This document shows positions 33,440 through 43,192 of a stretch of DNA of 64,000 bases, one piece after another. The DNA is from Blastocladiella emersonii ATCC 22665. Lineage: Eukaryota > Blastocladiomycota > Blastocladiomycetes > Blastocladiales > Blastocladiaceae. How positions within the stretch are numbered: the first letter of the stretch is position 1; each line of letters starts with the position of its first letter. The DNA lies in the NCBI GenBank assembly GCA_025594325.1, contig JANHCV010000002.1:558001-622000 (forward strand). Reading direction: 5' to 3'. Under the pieces are notes generated by a model that had not been told where the DNA came from, searched no databases, and worked only from the letters and a program-made list of their open reading frames with translations. The translations under genes were made by a program, and so were the position numbers.

Positions 33440-34076
33440 ATGAAATCGGATGAACTCGACTGCCGGAAAGTGATGCCTCCGTTCATCCAGTCGTCCCTCA
33501 CCAAGGTGTCGACCTGCTCCTTCGCCGCGGTGCACCAGCCAACGATCGGCCAGCTTCTTGAGCCAATCTCGACGACTGTGTTTGAAAACGACCAAGAGAG
33601 CTCCTTGCATTTCGTTAGACTGCGGATCGCAGAGGCACTGCTGGACGAGAACGCCGCTGCGAAGTTCGGCACGGCCCAGCTTGCTCGCTGGCTCGAAGCG
33701 AACATTCAGTCCGCAACGGATTGCTTGCAGGTTGGGATCGCTGTTCTTGGTGACCTCGACGAGTTCCTTGTCGTCGAATACGCACCAATCCTCGGAGATC
33801 TGGCTGACGTGTGCCCCCCTGTCCAAGCTCGCTTCCACCGATCGGGCCGCAACGAGATTGCGAGTCGCCGAATATCAGAACAAGATCGATGCCTTCGCTG
33901 GTCTTGTTGATGGATTGCTGAGCGAGGCACTCGTGACTGCACAATCAGACCTTGGCGCTTCACCGGCCACCGTGTCCAGGCTCAACTACGAGTTCAAGCG
34001 CTTCGAGGCGGCCATTGAGCTGCTTCTTGAGCATTGTGGTGCCGTGGCAGCAAGGGCACACGGCCGTTTCATGTAG
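33440..34076 (+). pseudogene. Small accessory gene with a one-base frameshift at a C run
   Basis: The frame opens at ATG 33440 (MKSDELDCRKVMPPFIQSS) and is coherent to about residue 125 (EYAPILGDLADV). At a run of six C (33814-33819) it slips. The coherent continuation lies in another phase (APLSKLASTDRAATRLRVAE) and runs to a stop at 34076, for about 212 residues overall. The protein would be soluble and mainly helical with no recognised domain. Its base composition, the family 5' element upstream and its decay resemble families A and C, but no sequence match to them was found. A sequencing error in the homopolymer would make it intact. Confidence 0.5.
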
Positions 34077-34359
34077 TAAGCTGTCCCCTCAATAGAATTT
34101 TCGGCTCTTATAGAATGCCCCATCGTTGGGACAGGAGGGGAGTGCAGAACGACGCGAAAAACGCGCTTCGAGGTGGCTCAGCGACCGGTCAGGTGACATC
34201 ACCGGGCCTTGAATGCGCCCACGCAAGTTGCGCCATCGCGCCGTCGCGCCGCCGCCGAGCGTTGCTGACTGAGCAGCTGGCCCGTCGCGAGATTGGACTC
34301 ACACACGGCCCGAATCGCGGCTCCCTACCCCACACTCTGTGCAACGCATCAACTCCACC

Positions 34360-36240
34360 ATGGGCGGCAAGCAAAAGAAGGTCAAGGGCGACATTGGGCT
34401 CGGCAAGACGCTGATCCGCAAGCGGTTCCAGGGCAACCGGCCGCAGGACGGCGACACGACGCTGCACACGACCGAGGTGAGCGACGGCCCGTCGTGGACC
34501 AAGCTGCAGTCGGTGACGCACGAGGGCGACCTGCAGGAGATCCTGTACACGGCCGAGCTGGCCGGCACCGAGTTCACGGCCGAGCGCCTTAACATCAAGG
34601 TCATCACGCAGGACTCGAGCGGCGTCAACCCGTTCCTGCTGACCGAGGCCCAGGAGAAGGAGACGCTGCAGCGCCACGCCGACATGCGCGAGCGGCTCAC
34701 GGTCCCGCGCCGCCCGCACTGGGACGAGACCACGACGGCCGAGGAGCTGCAGCGGTCCGAGCGCGAGTCGTTCCTCGACTGGCGCCGCGGCCTCGCCGAG
34801 CTGCAGGAGGACCACGGCCTGCTGCTGACGCCGTTCGAGCGCAACCTCGAGGTGTGGCGCCAGCTGTGGCGCGTCATTGAGCGGTCCGACGTGATTGTGC
34901 AGATTGTCGACGCGCGCAACCCGCTCTTCTTCCGGTCCACGGACCTCGAACAGTACGTGCGCGAGGTCGACCCGCGCAAGAAGAACATCCTGCTCGTCAA
35001 CAAGGCCGACATGCTGACGCGCGACCAGCGCAAGGCGTGGGCCGTGTACTTCGAGTCGCAGGGCATCCGCTTCTCCTTCTTCTCGGCCGCGCTCGCCAAG
35101 CGCGCCAACGACGAGGAGGAGCTGCGGTCGACCGAGGACGAGGCCAAGCAGCTCGAGCTGCAGCTCAAGATGGCCACGCTCGGCGAGTCGGACAACCTGC
35201 TGCTCGACGCCGACAACGTGCGCGACGACGCGGACCTGCAGACCACGGACACGCCGTCGGGCGCCAAGCGCGACCCGCTGCGCATCCTGACCACGTCCGA
35301 CCTGCTCGACCTGTTCACGTCCGAGTGCCCCGAGCCCCTGCGCAAGGACGACCCGCGCACGGGCGGCCGCGTCACGGTCGGCCTCGTCGGGTACCCGAAC
35401 GTCGGCAAGTCGTCGACCATCAACGCGCTGTGCGGGTCCAAGGTGGTGAGCGTGTCGGCGACACCCGGCAAGACCAAGCACTTCCAGACGCTGAACCTCA
35501 CCGACAAGGTGATGCTGTGTGACTGCCCCGGTCTCGTGTTCCCGTCATTTGCCACGACGCAGGCCGACATGGTGTGCAACGGCGTGCTGCCGATCGACCA
35601 GATGCGCGAGGCGTCGGCCCCCTCGGCGCTCGTCGCGCAGCGCATCCCCAAGGACCTGATCGAGCGCATCTACGGGATCCGCGTCAAGGTGTACGACGAC
35701 CTCGAGGTCGGCCGCACCATCCCGACGGGCGAGGAGCTGGCCAAGGCGTACGCGCTCGCGCGCGGGTTCATGCGGCAGGGCCAGGGCAACCCGGACGAGT
35801 CGCGCGCCGCGCGGTACCTGCTCAAGGACTACAACCGCGGCAAGCTCGTGTTCGTGCACCCGCCGCCGACCTTCACGGGCACCCCCGCCGAGTTCAACGC
35901 CATCTTGCACGCCAAGCTGCTGTCGCTGTGCACCAAGAAGCCCCCGCCGCCACTCGGCGCCAACATGGCGATCGGTGGGAAGCGGCCCGCCATCTCGGCC
36001 CAGCCCCGCGTCAACTCGTCCAAGTCGCAGAACATCGACACCGACTTCTTCGGCCAGACCCAGGTCCGCGCCATGACCATGGGCAAGCACGCGTCGGGCG
36101 ACTACGCGCGGTCCTCGCTCGGCCGCGGCGTCGACCTCGCGGGAAGCGCCCGCGGCGGCGTGCCCGAGCCCACGGGCAAGAAGTCGCACAAGAAGGGCAA
36201 GAAGAACCAGAAGGTCCGCATCCCCGTGCGCGACGAGTAG
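34360..36240 (+). CDS. LSG1: Lsg1-type circularly permuted GTPase, 60S export/maturation
   Basis: 626 aa in one exon. The ATG at 34360 (MGGKQKKVKG) was preferred to one seven codons earlier because it begins the conserved basic N terminus. The G motifs come in permuted order: NKAD (G4) at about residue 214, then GYPNVGKSS (G1) at about 343-352, a likely switch I around SATPGKTKHFQT, and DCPG (G3) at about 388, as in the YlqF/Lsg1 group. Lsg1 acts in the cytoplasm to release Nmd3 from nascent 60S subunits. An acidic insert of roughly 100 residues lies between G4 and G1, typical of the family. The C-terminal tail is Lys-rich (KKSHKKGKKNQK). Confidence 0.95.
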   Translation: MGGKQKKVKGDIGLGKTLIRKRFQGNRPQDGDTTLHTTEVSDGPSWTKLQSVTHEGDLQEILYTAELAGTEFTAERLNIKVITQDSSGVNPFLLTEAQEKETLQRHADMRERLTVPRRPHWDETTTAEELQRSERESFLDWRRGLAELQEDHGLLLTPFERNLEVWRQLWRVIERSDVIVQIVDARNPLFFRSTDLEQYVREVDPRKKNILLVNKADMLTRDQRKAWAVYFESQGIRFSFFSAALAKRANDEEELRSTEDEAKQLELQLKMATLGESDNLLLDADNVRDDADLQTTDTPSGAKRDPLRILTTSDLLDLFTSECPEPLRKDDPRTGGRVTVGLVGYPNVGKSSTINALCGSKVVSVSATPGKTKHFQTLNLTDKVMLCDCPGLVFPSFATTQADMVCNGVLPIDQMREASAPSALVAQRIPKDLIERIYGIRVKVYDDLEVGRTIPTGEELAKAYALARGFMRQGQGNPDESRAARYLLKDYNRGKLVFVHPPPTFTGTPAEFNAILHAKLLSLCTKKPPPPLGANMAIGGKRPAISAQPRVNSSKSQNIDTDFFGQTQVRAMTMGKHASGDYARSSLGRGVDLAGSARGGVPEPTGKKSHKKGKKNQKVRIPVRDE

Positions 36241-36358
36241 AGGGGTGAGGTGAGAAGAGTATGGTATATATAGTCATTTGATTTGTATAGCTGTCCCGTG
36301 TAACATTGAATGGTTGGTTGCGTGATGTGTGAAAGTGAGATGGTGAAGTGCGATGAGT

Positions 36359-37623
36359 TCAGAGGAGCGCGACCATGGCCACAGCGAGAACGACCGCCGG
36401 CCACGCCGCTCGCCAAGCTGCGCCGCCGCCGCCCCCACTCCACCTCGCGGCCGCGGACGTGGTGTTGCTGTTCCCCATGTTCGGCGTAGCGACGAGCGAC
36501 CCGTTCCCGAGCCCGTTCCGGCGGCGCACCTCCTTGAGCGCGTTGGTATCGCGCTCGAGGCAGTCGTCGAGACGCAGGAACGTGTACCCGCGGCCGCGCG
36601 CGAGCGCCACGAGCTGGCGAAGCCGCGACAGCGTCACCTTCGCGCTGTCGTGAGCCACGGCAATGTACCGGTGCGAGGCCGCGAGCGGCGACAGCTTCTG
36701 CTGCCACCGCACGAACAGGGCGTCGCCCGCGCTCGAGTTGGACGGCGCCGAGGCGGGTGACGAGGTGTTGGATGCGGCGTGTGCGACGTTGCCGAGCCCC
36801 GAGTCCGTGACGAGGTCCGTGTCGATGACGTCGAGCGACCACTGCACGGGGAGGAAGCCCTGGCGCGACACGTACGCGAGCTGCGCCGGCGTGTACTGGC
36901 CGCGCGGGAACCGGAAGTACAGCGGCGGGAACCCGCCGCGGACCGCGGCCAGCGCGTCGGCCGTGTCGTTGACCTCGTGCACGAGCTGCGGCTGCGTCAG
37001 GTCCGGGAAGATCGGGTCCGACCACGACGAGAAGCCGAGCAGATGGCTACACGAGTGAGGCGGACCGACGGGCGTGAGATGTGGGCGCGACCCCGGCCAT
37101 GGTCGACGCGACTTACCCCTCTTCTTCGGCGCGGCGCAGGATGGCCGCGGTCGTCGCGTTGATGTGGCTACCCGTGACGAAGAAGGTGGCCTGGATCTTG
37201 AGCTCCTTGAGCAGGTCGAGGTACCGCGGCGTGAGGATCGCGTGCGGCCCGCCGTTGAAGCTACGCCGTCGACGCGGTCAGTCATGCCCATGCCCGAGCC
37301 GGCCGTTCCCGATAATCGTACGTCAAGGAAATGGTCGCGGTCGCGAGACACACGGTGACGGGGAGGTCAAAGTAGGTCCGCGTCGGCGTGACGAGCGGCG
37401 GGATCGCGATGGGCCGCACGGCACCGCCGGCCCCCGTGGTCGCGGGAGATGCAGCTGCGTCCTGTGGTGATGGTATCGGCGTCGCAGTGACACTGTGAAC
37501 GAGGCAGACGGTGCTCGCAAGGCCTACAACAAGCAAGCAGAAGGCGAAGGCGTTCGCGAACGCGGCGATTCGGCGTTGCGCCCTGCCACATCGATCTGGG
37601 TGCGGAATCCGCTTCATTTGCAT
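36359..37623 (-). CDS. NodB-like polysaccharide deacetylase homologue, probable GPI anchor, degenerate active site
   Basis: Three exons (37623-37322, 37260-37117, 37046-36359; introns 61 and 70 bp) give 377 aa. An N-terminal hydrophobic segment (AFCLLVVGLASTVCLVHSV) is a signal or anchor sequence, and the C terminus is hydrophobic (AAWPAVVLAVAMVALL) after a Ser/Gly stretch, as for GPI attachment. The fold motifs of chitin deacetylases are recognisable: ISLTFNGGP, LLKELKIQATFFVTGS, GHLLGFSSW, YFRFPRGQYT, SLDVIDTD and IAVAHDS. Catalysis is doubtful. The canonical TFDDGP is TFNGGP, losing both the catalytic base and a metal ligand (positions 103-104). The HxxxH metal pair is His150...Phe154. The gene may encode a chitin-binding or regulatory pseudoenzyme of the cell wall. 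It converges with LSG1. Confidence 0.8.
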
Positions 37624-37710
37624 CCACTCTAACTGATGGTTTTAGTCTAGCGCGTCGAGTCCGGCGGGGCAGGCCAGGGGGAGGGGGCGAATTCGCGTGC
37701 GGTGGATTCC

Positions 37711-37754
37711 GCGACGCGTCGCGACGCGACTTGCCCGAACCGGCGACGCGTCGC
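37711..37754. promoter_or_regulatory. Two GCGACGCGTCGC palindromes in a divergent promoter
   Basis: Perfect 12-bp palindromes at 37711-37722 and 37743-37754 lie between the divergent starts at 37623 and 38071. The core ACGCGT matches the MluI cell-cycle box bound by MBF in yeasts. The same palindrome recurs before both TmcB-like genes, so it may mark co-regulated surface or membrane genes. Function inferred. Confidence 0.5.
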
Positions 37755-38070
37755 GCCGACCTGCGGGGTCACGCGCGTGGGGCCCTTCACTGCGCCAAAG
37801 CTCCAAAAGCGGCGCTGGAGGGTCCCTCGGCGGATGATTTGCAGCTGGGAGTTGACGGGCGCTCGAGTAGAAGCGGCCCGGGTGTTCGGCCCAGCTGCAA
37901 TTACTTACGCAGCGGCCGCTCCCGTCCCTCGCTCTCTTCCCCTCAGCATCCTCAACTGGCTTCCATGTATCTTTGCAGCGCTCGAACTGGCTCGTGCTCT
38001 CCCAACGGCCTGCAGAGCCCTCGCACCGACTTGTCCCCTCGCCGCTCCCATCACCATCGCGACCGCCGCC

Positions 38071-39687
38071 ATGTCAGCAGTCTCCTCCGAACCCTTGCTG
38101 AGGCCTGAGCAGGTCCCGCTACCCGCGAGTCCGCAGCTCGCGTCCGCCAACGAGTCCTTGCAGCTACTCGCAGCCTCATCAGCAGCGGTGGATGACGAGC
38201 CACCAAAGCGGCCCCTGTCCATCGATCGCGCTGACCTGGCGCCGCCGTCGTCCCTGACCGACCATGGCGAGCCCGCCTACGTCCTGACCGAGAAGCAGGT
38301 CTCTCGCCGGGCGACTATTCTCGGGCTCTGCTTCCTGCTCATGTTCACGGCCTTGTACGTTTGCACTTCAGACTCCATCACCGGACAATCCTGACACTCG
38401 GTTTCCCGCGTGCTCGCACGCAGCGGCGTGGCTCAGTCGCTCGTCACCAGCCTGTTTCCATCCGTCGGCTTCGTCGCCTTCTGCGTGCTCTACTCGAGCC
38501 TCGCGGTTGGCTCGCTCATCGGGCCGTCCGTGATGGGGCTCGTGCCCGTGAACGTCATCTTCGCGGCGTGCGCCGTCGTGTACGGCGTGTTCGTCCTGGT
38601 CGTCAACGTCGGGTCGGACCCGGTCCAGCTGATCCTCGCGTCGGGCGCCGTCGGGTTCGCGGCCGGCGTGCTGTGGGTGCAGCAGGGCGCCTTCATCACG
38701 GGGCTGAGTCGTGCGGCAGCAGGCGTCAGCGTGGCCCGGCTCACGACGCAGTTCTACGCGCTCTTCTCGGGCAACCTCATCGTCGGCAACGCCATCGCGC
38801 TTGGCCTGCTCGGCTCGGGCGTGGCGACGTCGACGCAGGTGCTGTGGGGCATGACGGTCGTCGCCGCGGTCGCCGCGCTGCTATTCCTCGTCGGTGTCCG
38901 CCCCATCCCAGTAGCCGCCGCGCAGACCGACTCCAAGGCGCCAATCGCACCCGCGCTCACGCTCGGCGAGCGGCTCAAACTCGTCGCCATCGTTCTCGTC
39001 GACCGGCGCATGCTTCTCCTCGCGCCGCTCATCGCCTTCTCGGGCGCGTGCATCACGTTCGCGTTCGCGACCCTGCCCAAGTACCTCGCCGGCGGCCTAC
39101 CGCGCGACACGAGCGCAGCGCGCATCGCGGGCTCGCTGCTCGTGTACGGCGTCGTGTCCGTGACGGGCGCCAAGCTGTGGGGCCGGTACCTGGACGTACC
39201 CGTCGCGGCGCGGTGCCGGCGCGCGCTGATTGCGCAGATCATCCTGCTGGCGGCGCAGGCGAACGTCATGACGTACGCGTACTCGTGGTCGGGGACGAGC
39301 GGGTCCGTGGTGCCAGCGCCCGGGTCGGACCTCGCGGACCTGATCCCGCTCGTCGCCGTCGGCCTGCTCGCGGGCGTGCTCGACCCGCTGCACAACTGCA
39401 TCACCAACGTGATGATCAGCGAGACGTTTGGGCCGCGCGGGCCCGCGTGGTCGGCCGCCGCGTTCGCCGTGTACCGCCTGCACCTGTGCGCGGGCGTCGT
39501 CGGGCTGTCCGTGACCAGCCTGCTCGCGCAGGGGTCGAACAAGTACCCGGCGTGGCCCGTCGTCGCGGCGTTCCTCGCGATCTTGTGGGTGCTCGGTGTC
39601 GGCGGGTATGCGGTGCTCAGCTTTTCGGCACCGCGCGAGGGGCCGGTGCCCGGCGCAGTAAAGGCCGAGGCGGCCGAGTCCGTATAA
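38071..39687 (+). CDS. UNC93-like MFS membrane protein, first of a tandem pair
   Basis: Exon 1 (38071-38354) and exon 2 (38424-39687) join across a 69-bp intron (GTACGT...GCAG), giving 515 aa. The intron position is identical in the next gene, within FTALYV/FGVAQS. A polar N-terminal tail of about 90 residues is followed by roughly 11-12 helices. UNC93-family signatures include GLCFLLMFTAF at helix 1, LYSSLAVGSLIGPSVM at helix 2 and SGAVGFAAGVLWVQQGAFIT, close to the family's LGFGAAVLWTGQG block. UNC93/MFSD11-type proteins are major-facilitator relatives with poorly defined transport roles. Late helices contain HNCITNVMISETFGPRGPAW, nearly identical in the sister copy. Confidence 0.8.
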
Positions 39688-40066
39688 ACCAAATAGACGC
39701 GTTTGAGATCTCTCCCAACACGGACGGTCAGTCAGTCCGTGTCAATCGGCGCCACAGTTGGCGCGGGAGCCTCTCCTCCGAAAGAAAGCGGCGAGCTGGT
39801 GGACGGCGTGGCGCGGCGCGACCCGTGTTGCGCCGCGATGCGAGACAAGCGATCAGCGGGCCAATCACGCCGCCGCGTGGGGCCGGCTCTGACCTCCGCG
39901 CCGTCGGCCCGTCTCCGGGAAATAGATCTCCGCGGCTCTGCGGCTCATTCTCCTCCCGGTGCTGCAGTGCCGCCCGGTGTGCGCGTGCGTGCTCCGGTGC
40001 TCGCCCAACCCTCAGCAGCGCGCTCGCCGCCATTAGGGACGCCCGCTCTCGCAGCCGCCGTCCACC
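39688..40066. promoter_or_regulatory. Spacer between the two UNC93-like genes
   Basis: 380 bp with no gene. It includes GTGTTGCGCCGCGATGCGAGAC near 39830 (written here in full only as a locator of 22 bases split as GTGTTGCGCC and GCGATGCGAGAC), a weak relative of the family 5' element. It should contain the promoter of the second UNC93 gene. Confidence 0.35.
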
Positions 40067-41843
40067 ATGCAGCGATCACAGACTTCGAACAACCATGATG
40101 ATGTTGATGCGCACGCTGATCTGAGCGCCGTCGTCCGCCCCGAGCTGGTCCCGCTCCCGCCGAGCCCGACCAGCACCGTCCACTCCGACGCCTCCGCCTC
40201 GCTCGAGCTGCCGCCCACGCACGCCGTCGACGTCGCAGCCGAGGCCGCAGAAGCGAGCGCACCACCAGCAACCGACCGCGATCTTCCGTCCGATGCCGTG
40301 GTGGTCGCCGTCGGCGACACGGACGGCCCACGCGGCCCCGCCGACGAGATCATCACTATGTCCGCGACCACCGCCTCCGCGACGCCGGCAACCCCTGCGC
40401 CCGTCTACGTCCTGACCGAGAAGCAGGTCGCTCGCCGTGCGACGATGCTGGGCGCCTGCTTTCTGCTGACATTCACCGCCTTGTACGTCGTCGCCCGCAG
40501 CCCCGTCTCATCATCCACCGCACGCGAGCTCATTCGTCCCTGACACACCGTCCCACGATTCGCACTGTAGCGGCGTCGCGCAGTCGCTCGTGACGAGCCT
40601 GTTCCCGGCAATCGGCTTCCTCGCGTTTGGAATGCTGTACGCGTGCCTTGCCGTCGGGTCGCTGCTCGGCCCGTCGCTGACGGGCCTGGTGCCTGTGAAC
40701 GTGATCTTCACCGCGTGCGCCGTCGTGTACGGCCTGTTCGCGTTCGTCGTCAATGTCGGGTCCGACGCCGTGCACCTGATCCTGGCGTCGGGCGCTGTCG
40801 GGTTCGCCGCGGGGGTCCTTTGGGTGCACCAGGGCGCGTACATCACGGGCCTGAGCCGCGCGGCCGCGGGGATCAGCGTGTCGCGACTCACGACCCAGTT
40901 CTACGCGCTCTTCTCGGGTAACCTGATCTTGGGCAACGGGATCGCGCTCGGTTTGCTCGGGTCGCACGTCGCCACGTCGACGCAGGTGCTTTGGGGAATG
41001 ACTGTGATCGCGGCCGCGAGCGCGGTCCTGTTCCTCGTCGGGATCCGGTCCATCCCGACCGCGGCCGCGACGCCGGATCCTGCAACCAAGCCAAGCTCAA
41101 CAACAGCATCGCGCGCGGCCCCGGCCCCCATGACGCTCAAGGCCCGGCTCCGCCTCGTCGCGACCGTGTTCGTCGACCGACGCATGCTGCTCCTCGCGCC
41201 GCTCATCGCCTTCTCGGGCGCCAGCCTGACGTTCGGTTTCGCGACGCTGCCAAAGTACCTCGCGGGCGGCCTCCCGCGCGACGCGAGCGCGACGCGGATC
41301 GCGGGGACGCTGCTCGGGTACGGCGTCGTCTCCGTGACGGGCGCGAAAGCGTGGGGCCGGTTCCTGGACGTCCCCGCGGCGGCCCGCGCGCGGCGCGCGC
41401 TCGCGACGCAGACGGTGCTGCTGGGCCTGCAGTACGCGGCCATGACCTTCGCGTACACGCGTCCGGGCGGCGTGGTCCCTGCCGCGGGCGCGGGGCTGGG
41501 CGAGTTTGTCCCGCTCCTCCTCGTCGGCCTGCTCGCGGGCGCGCTCGACCCGCTGCACAACTGCGTCACGAACGTGATGCTCAGCGAGACGTTTGGGCCG
41601 CGCGGGCCCGCGTGGTCGGCCGCGGCGTTCGCCGTGTACCGCCTGCACCTGTGCGCGGGCGTGGTCGGGATCTCGGTCACGAATATCCTCGCGCAGGGCA
41701 AGGGCGCGTTCCCCGCGTGGCCAGTGGTGGCGGGGTTTCTCGGCGTCCTGTGGGCGCTCGGCGCCGCCGGGTACGTACTGGTCAACGCGCGCGGGCCGCC
41801 GGTCGGCGCGGTCGCGGAGAAGCGCGCGGTAGCCAAGGCGTGA
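40067..41843 (+). CDS. UNC93-like MFS membrane protein, second of a tandem pair
   Basis: Exon 1 (40067-40482) and exon 2 (40571-41843) join across an 88-bp intron at the same codon as in the upstream paralogue; product 562 aa. The transmembrane core is very similar (QSLVTSLFPAIGFLAFGMLY, AVGFAAGVLWVHQGAYITGL). The N-terminal tail is longer (about 135 residues, acidic, Ala/Ser/Pro-rich) and unrelated, apart from the shared VYVLTEKQVARRAT just before helix 1. The two genes arose by tandem duplication and diverged chiefly in the cytosolic tail and in the loop after helix 6. The gene converges with NDUFA7, 194 bp away. Confidence 0.8.
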
Positions 41844-42037
41844 GGAGGTCCCGTTGTAACGAATCAATGTTTTTGGAGCCTCGGAGACGATCGAACTGCT
41901 CGCGTCGATCGGACGCGACAGCGTGAGCGAGTCGGGGGATGACGTAGGGGGAGGGGTGTAGTAAGAGAATCGATGACGACGACGACAGCATAAACAGACG
42001 GGGCCCGTTCCACGCGAGCACCTCGAGCGCGCAGGGT

Positions 42038-42712
42038 TTAGTTGTAGCCCGTGACGTGGAAGTAGGTGGTCGGGGAGTCGGTGGGCATGGCCGAGTCGGC
42101 GGACCGGTTCCACTGCTTGTGGCTGATGGAGGGCGGCAGCGGGATGGAGTCGGCCACGGCGCGGATCTCCTCGACGGTCGGGGCGATCACGGCCATGCCG
42201 GGGCCCGTGGGGAGGCTACACGGATACGCGTCAGAGGCGTGGTCTGGGGCGAGCGGAGTAGTCGGGAGGACGACGTACGCCTTGACGTCGGCGCCAGCAG
42301 CGAGGGCCGGGGCCGTGGGGTTGGCGTAGACGGTGGTCTGCGGGTAGTTGCGGCGGTGGTCGCGCTGGAAGTAGTAGTTGTTCGAGATGGCGTCGTTCTC
42401 GCTACACGCGCGGAGGTCGGGTATCAGCGCGCGCTGTCCTTGCCCAGGACCGCGAATAGAAGCCGTACGTCTCGGGGGGAATGTACTTGGGCTGCGAGCT
42501 GATGGCGGCAAGGAATCACGATACACAGAGAGGCCCGCGACGAACGGGGGCGGTCAGAGACCCGTTCACGAGATAAACGATACAGCAAGGCAGCGAGAAG
42601 CTTACGCCGGGGCCGGGGTACGGAAGGAGCCGCCCCAGATATCGGGCTCGACGGCGCTGGGGTTGACCACCAGGCGCAGGCGCTTCATGATGTTGAGGAG
42701 CGGGGCCGACAT
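42038..42712 (-). CDS. NDUFA7: Mitochondrial complex I accessory subunit NDUFA7 (B14.5a)
   Basis: Four small exons (42712-42606, 42498-42451, 42401-42279, 42215-42038) with introns of 107, 50-51 and 63 bp encode 151 aa. The diagnostic block is ISNNYYFQRDHRR, matching LSNNYYCTRDGRR of the animal subunit. It is preceded by MSAPLLNIMKRLRLVV, like the RLIQRLRNW start, and by a Pro-rich segment; the C terminus has PPSISHKQWNRSADS. NDUFA7 is a supernumerary subunit of the peripheral arm of NADH:ubiquinone oxidoreductase. Intron 2 needs an unusual donor (GTCCTG), but its acceptor GTGTAG is standard and only this splice keeps the conserved block in frame. Skipping intron 3 splicing would also leave an open frame, so that intron is inferred from its GTACGT and GTGTAG ends. 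Confidence 0.85.
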
Positions 42713-43192
42713 GGTGCGAACGACCGGTTGCGTGGACTCGATTACGTTTGATGCGTAGCAAAGGCGAGGACCGCGTCGGGGTGTGCGCGCTCGTTCAAAG
42801 TGGCGATCTTGATTGGCGGCCGCGGTCGCGAAAACGAGGCGGTGAGGCGCAAACGGCTGTCAGCTGATGCCGCCTGCCACGCCCGTCAGCCGCCGCGACG
42901 CGTCGCCGCCTTCTCCCGCGCGACGCGTCTCGCGTGTCTCGCACCTCCGCCGCGCCACGCGTCAGCTGGCCACACAGCGCGCATTTCCTCGATGCCAGCG
43001 CATGCAGTGCAATCCGGGCGCGGCACGGGGGAGGAGCCGACGGGTCGCGCGCGGTAACCCGATCGCGCCCCTGCCACTGACGCCGCCGCCCTGACGCCGC
43101 CGCGCCCCCACGCACCCGAATTCTTGTTGCGCACGCAATCTCCGCGACTGCCTGGCACCAGCTGCAGTGCACCCAATCCATGCATCACCACC
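42713..43192. promoter_or_regulatory. Divergent promoter, NDUFA7 / TmcB-like gene 1
   Basis: It holds a GCGACGCGTCGC palindrome (42895-42906), a near copy (42920-42930) and, upstream, TCAGCTGATG at 42860-42869. That TCAGCTGATG is the same E-box-like half found in the accessory-family 5' element, so both halves of that element occur here in rearranged order. Confidence 0.5.
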
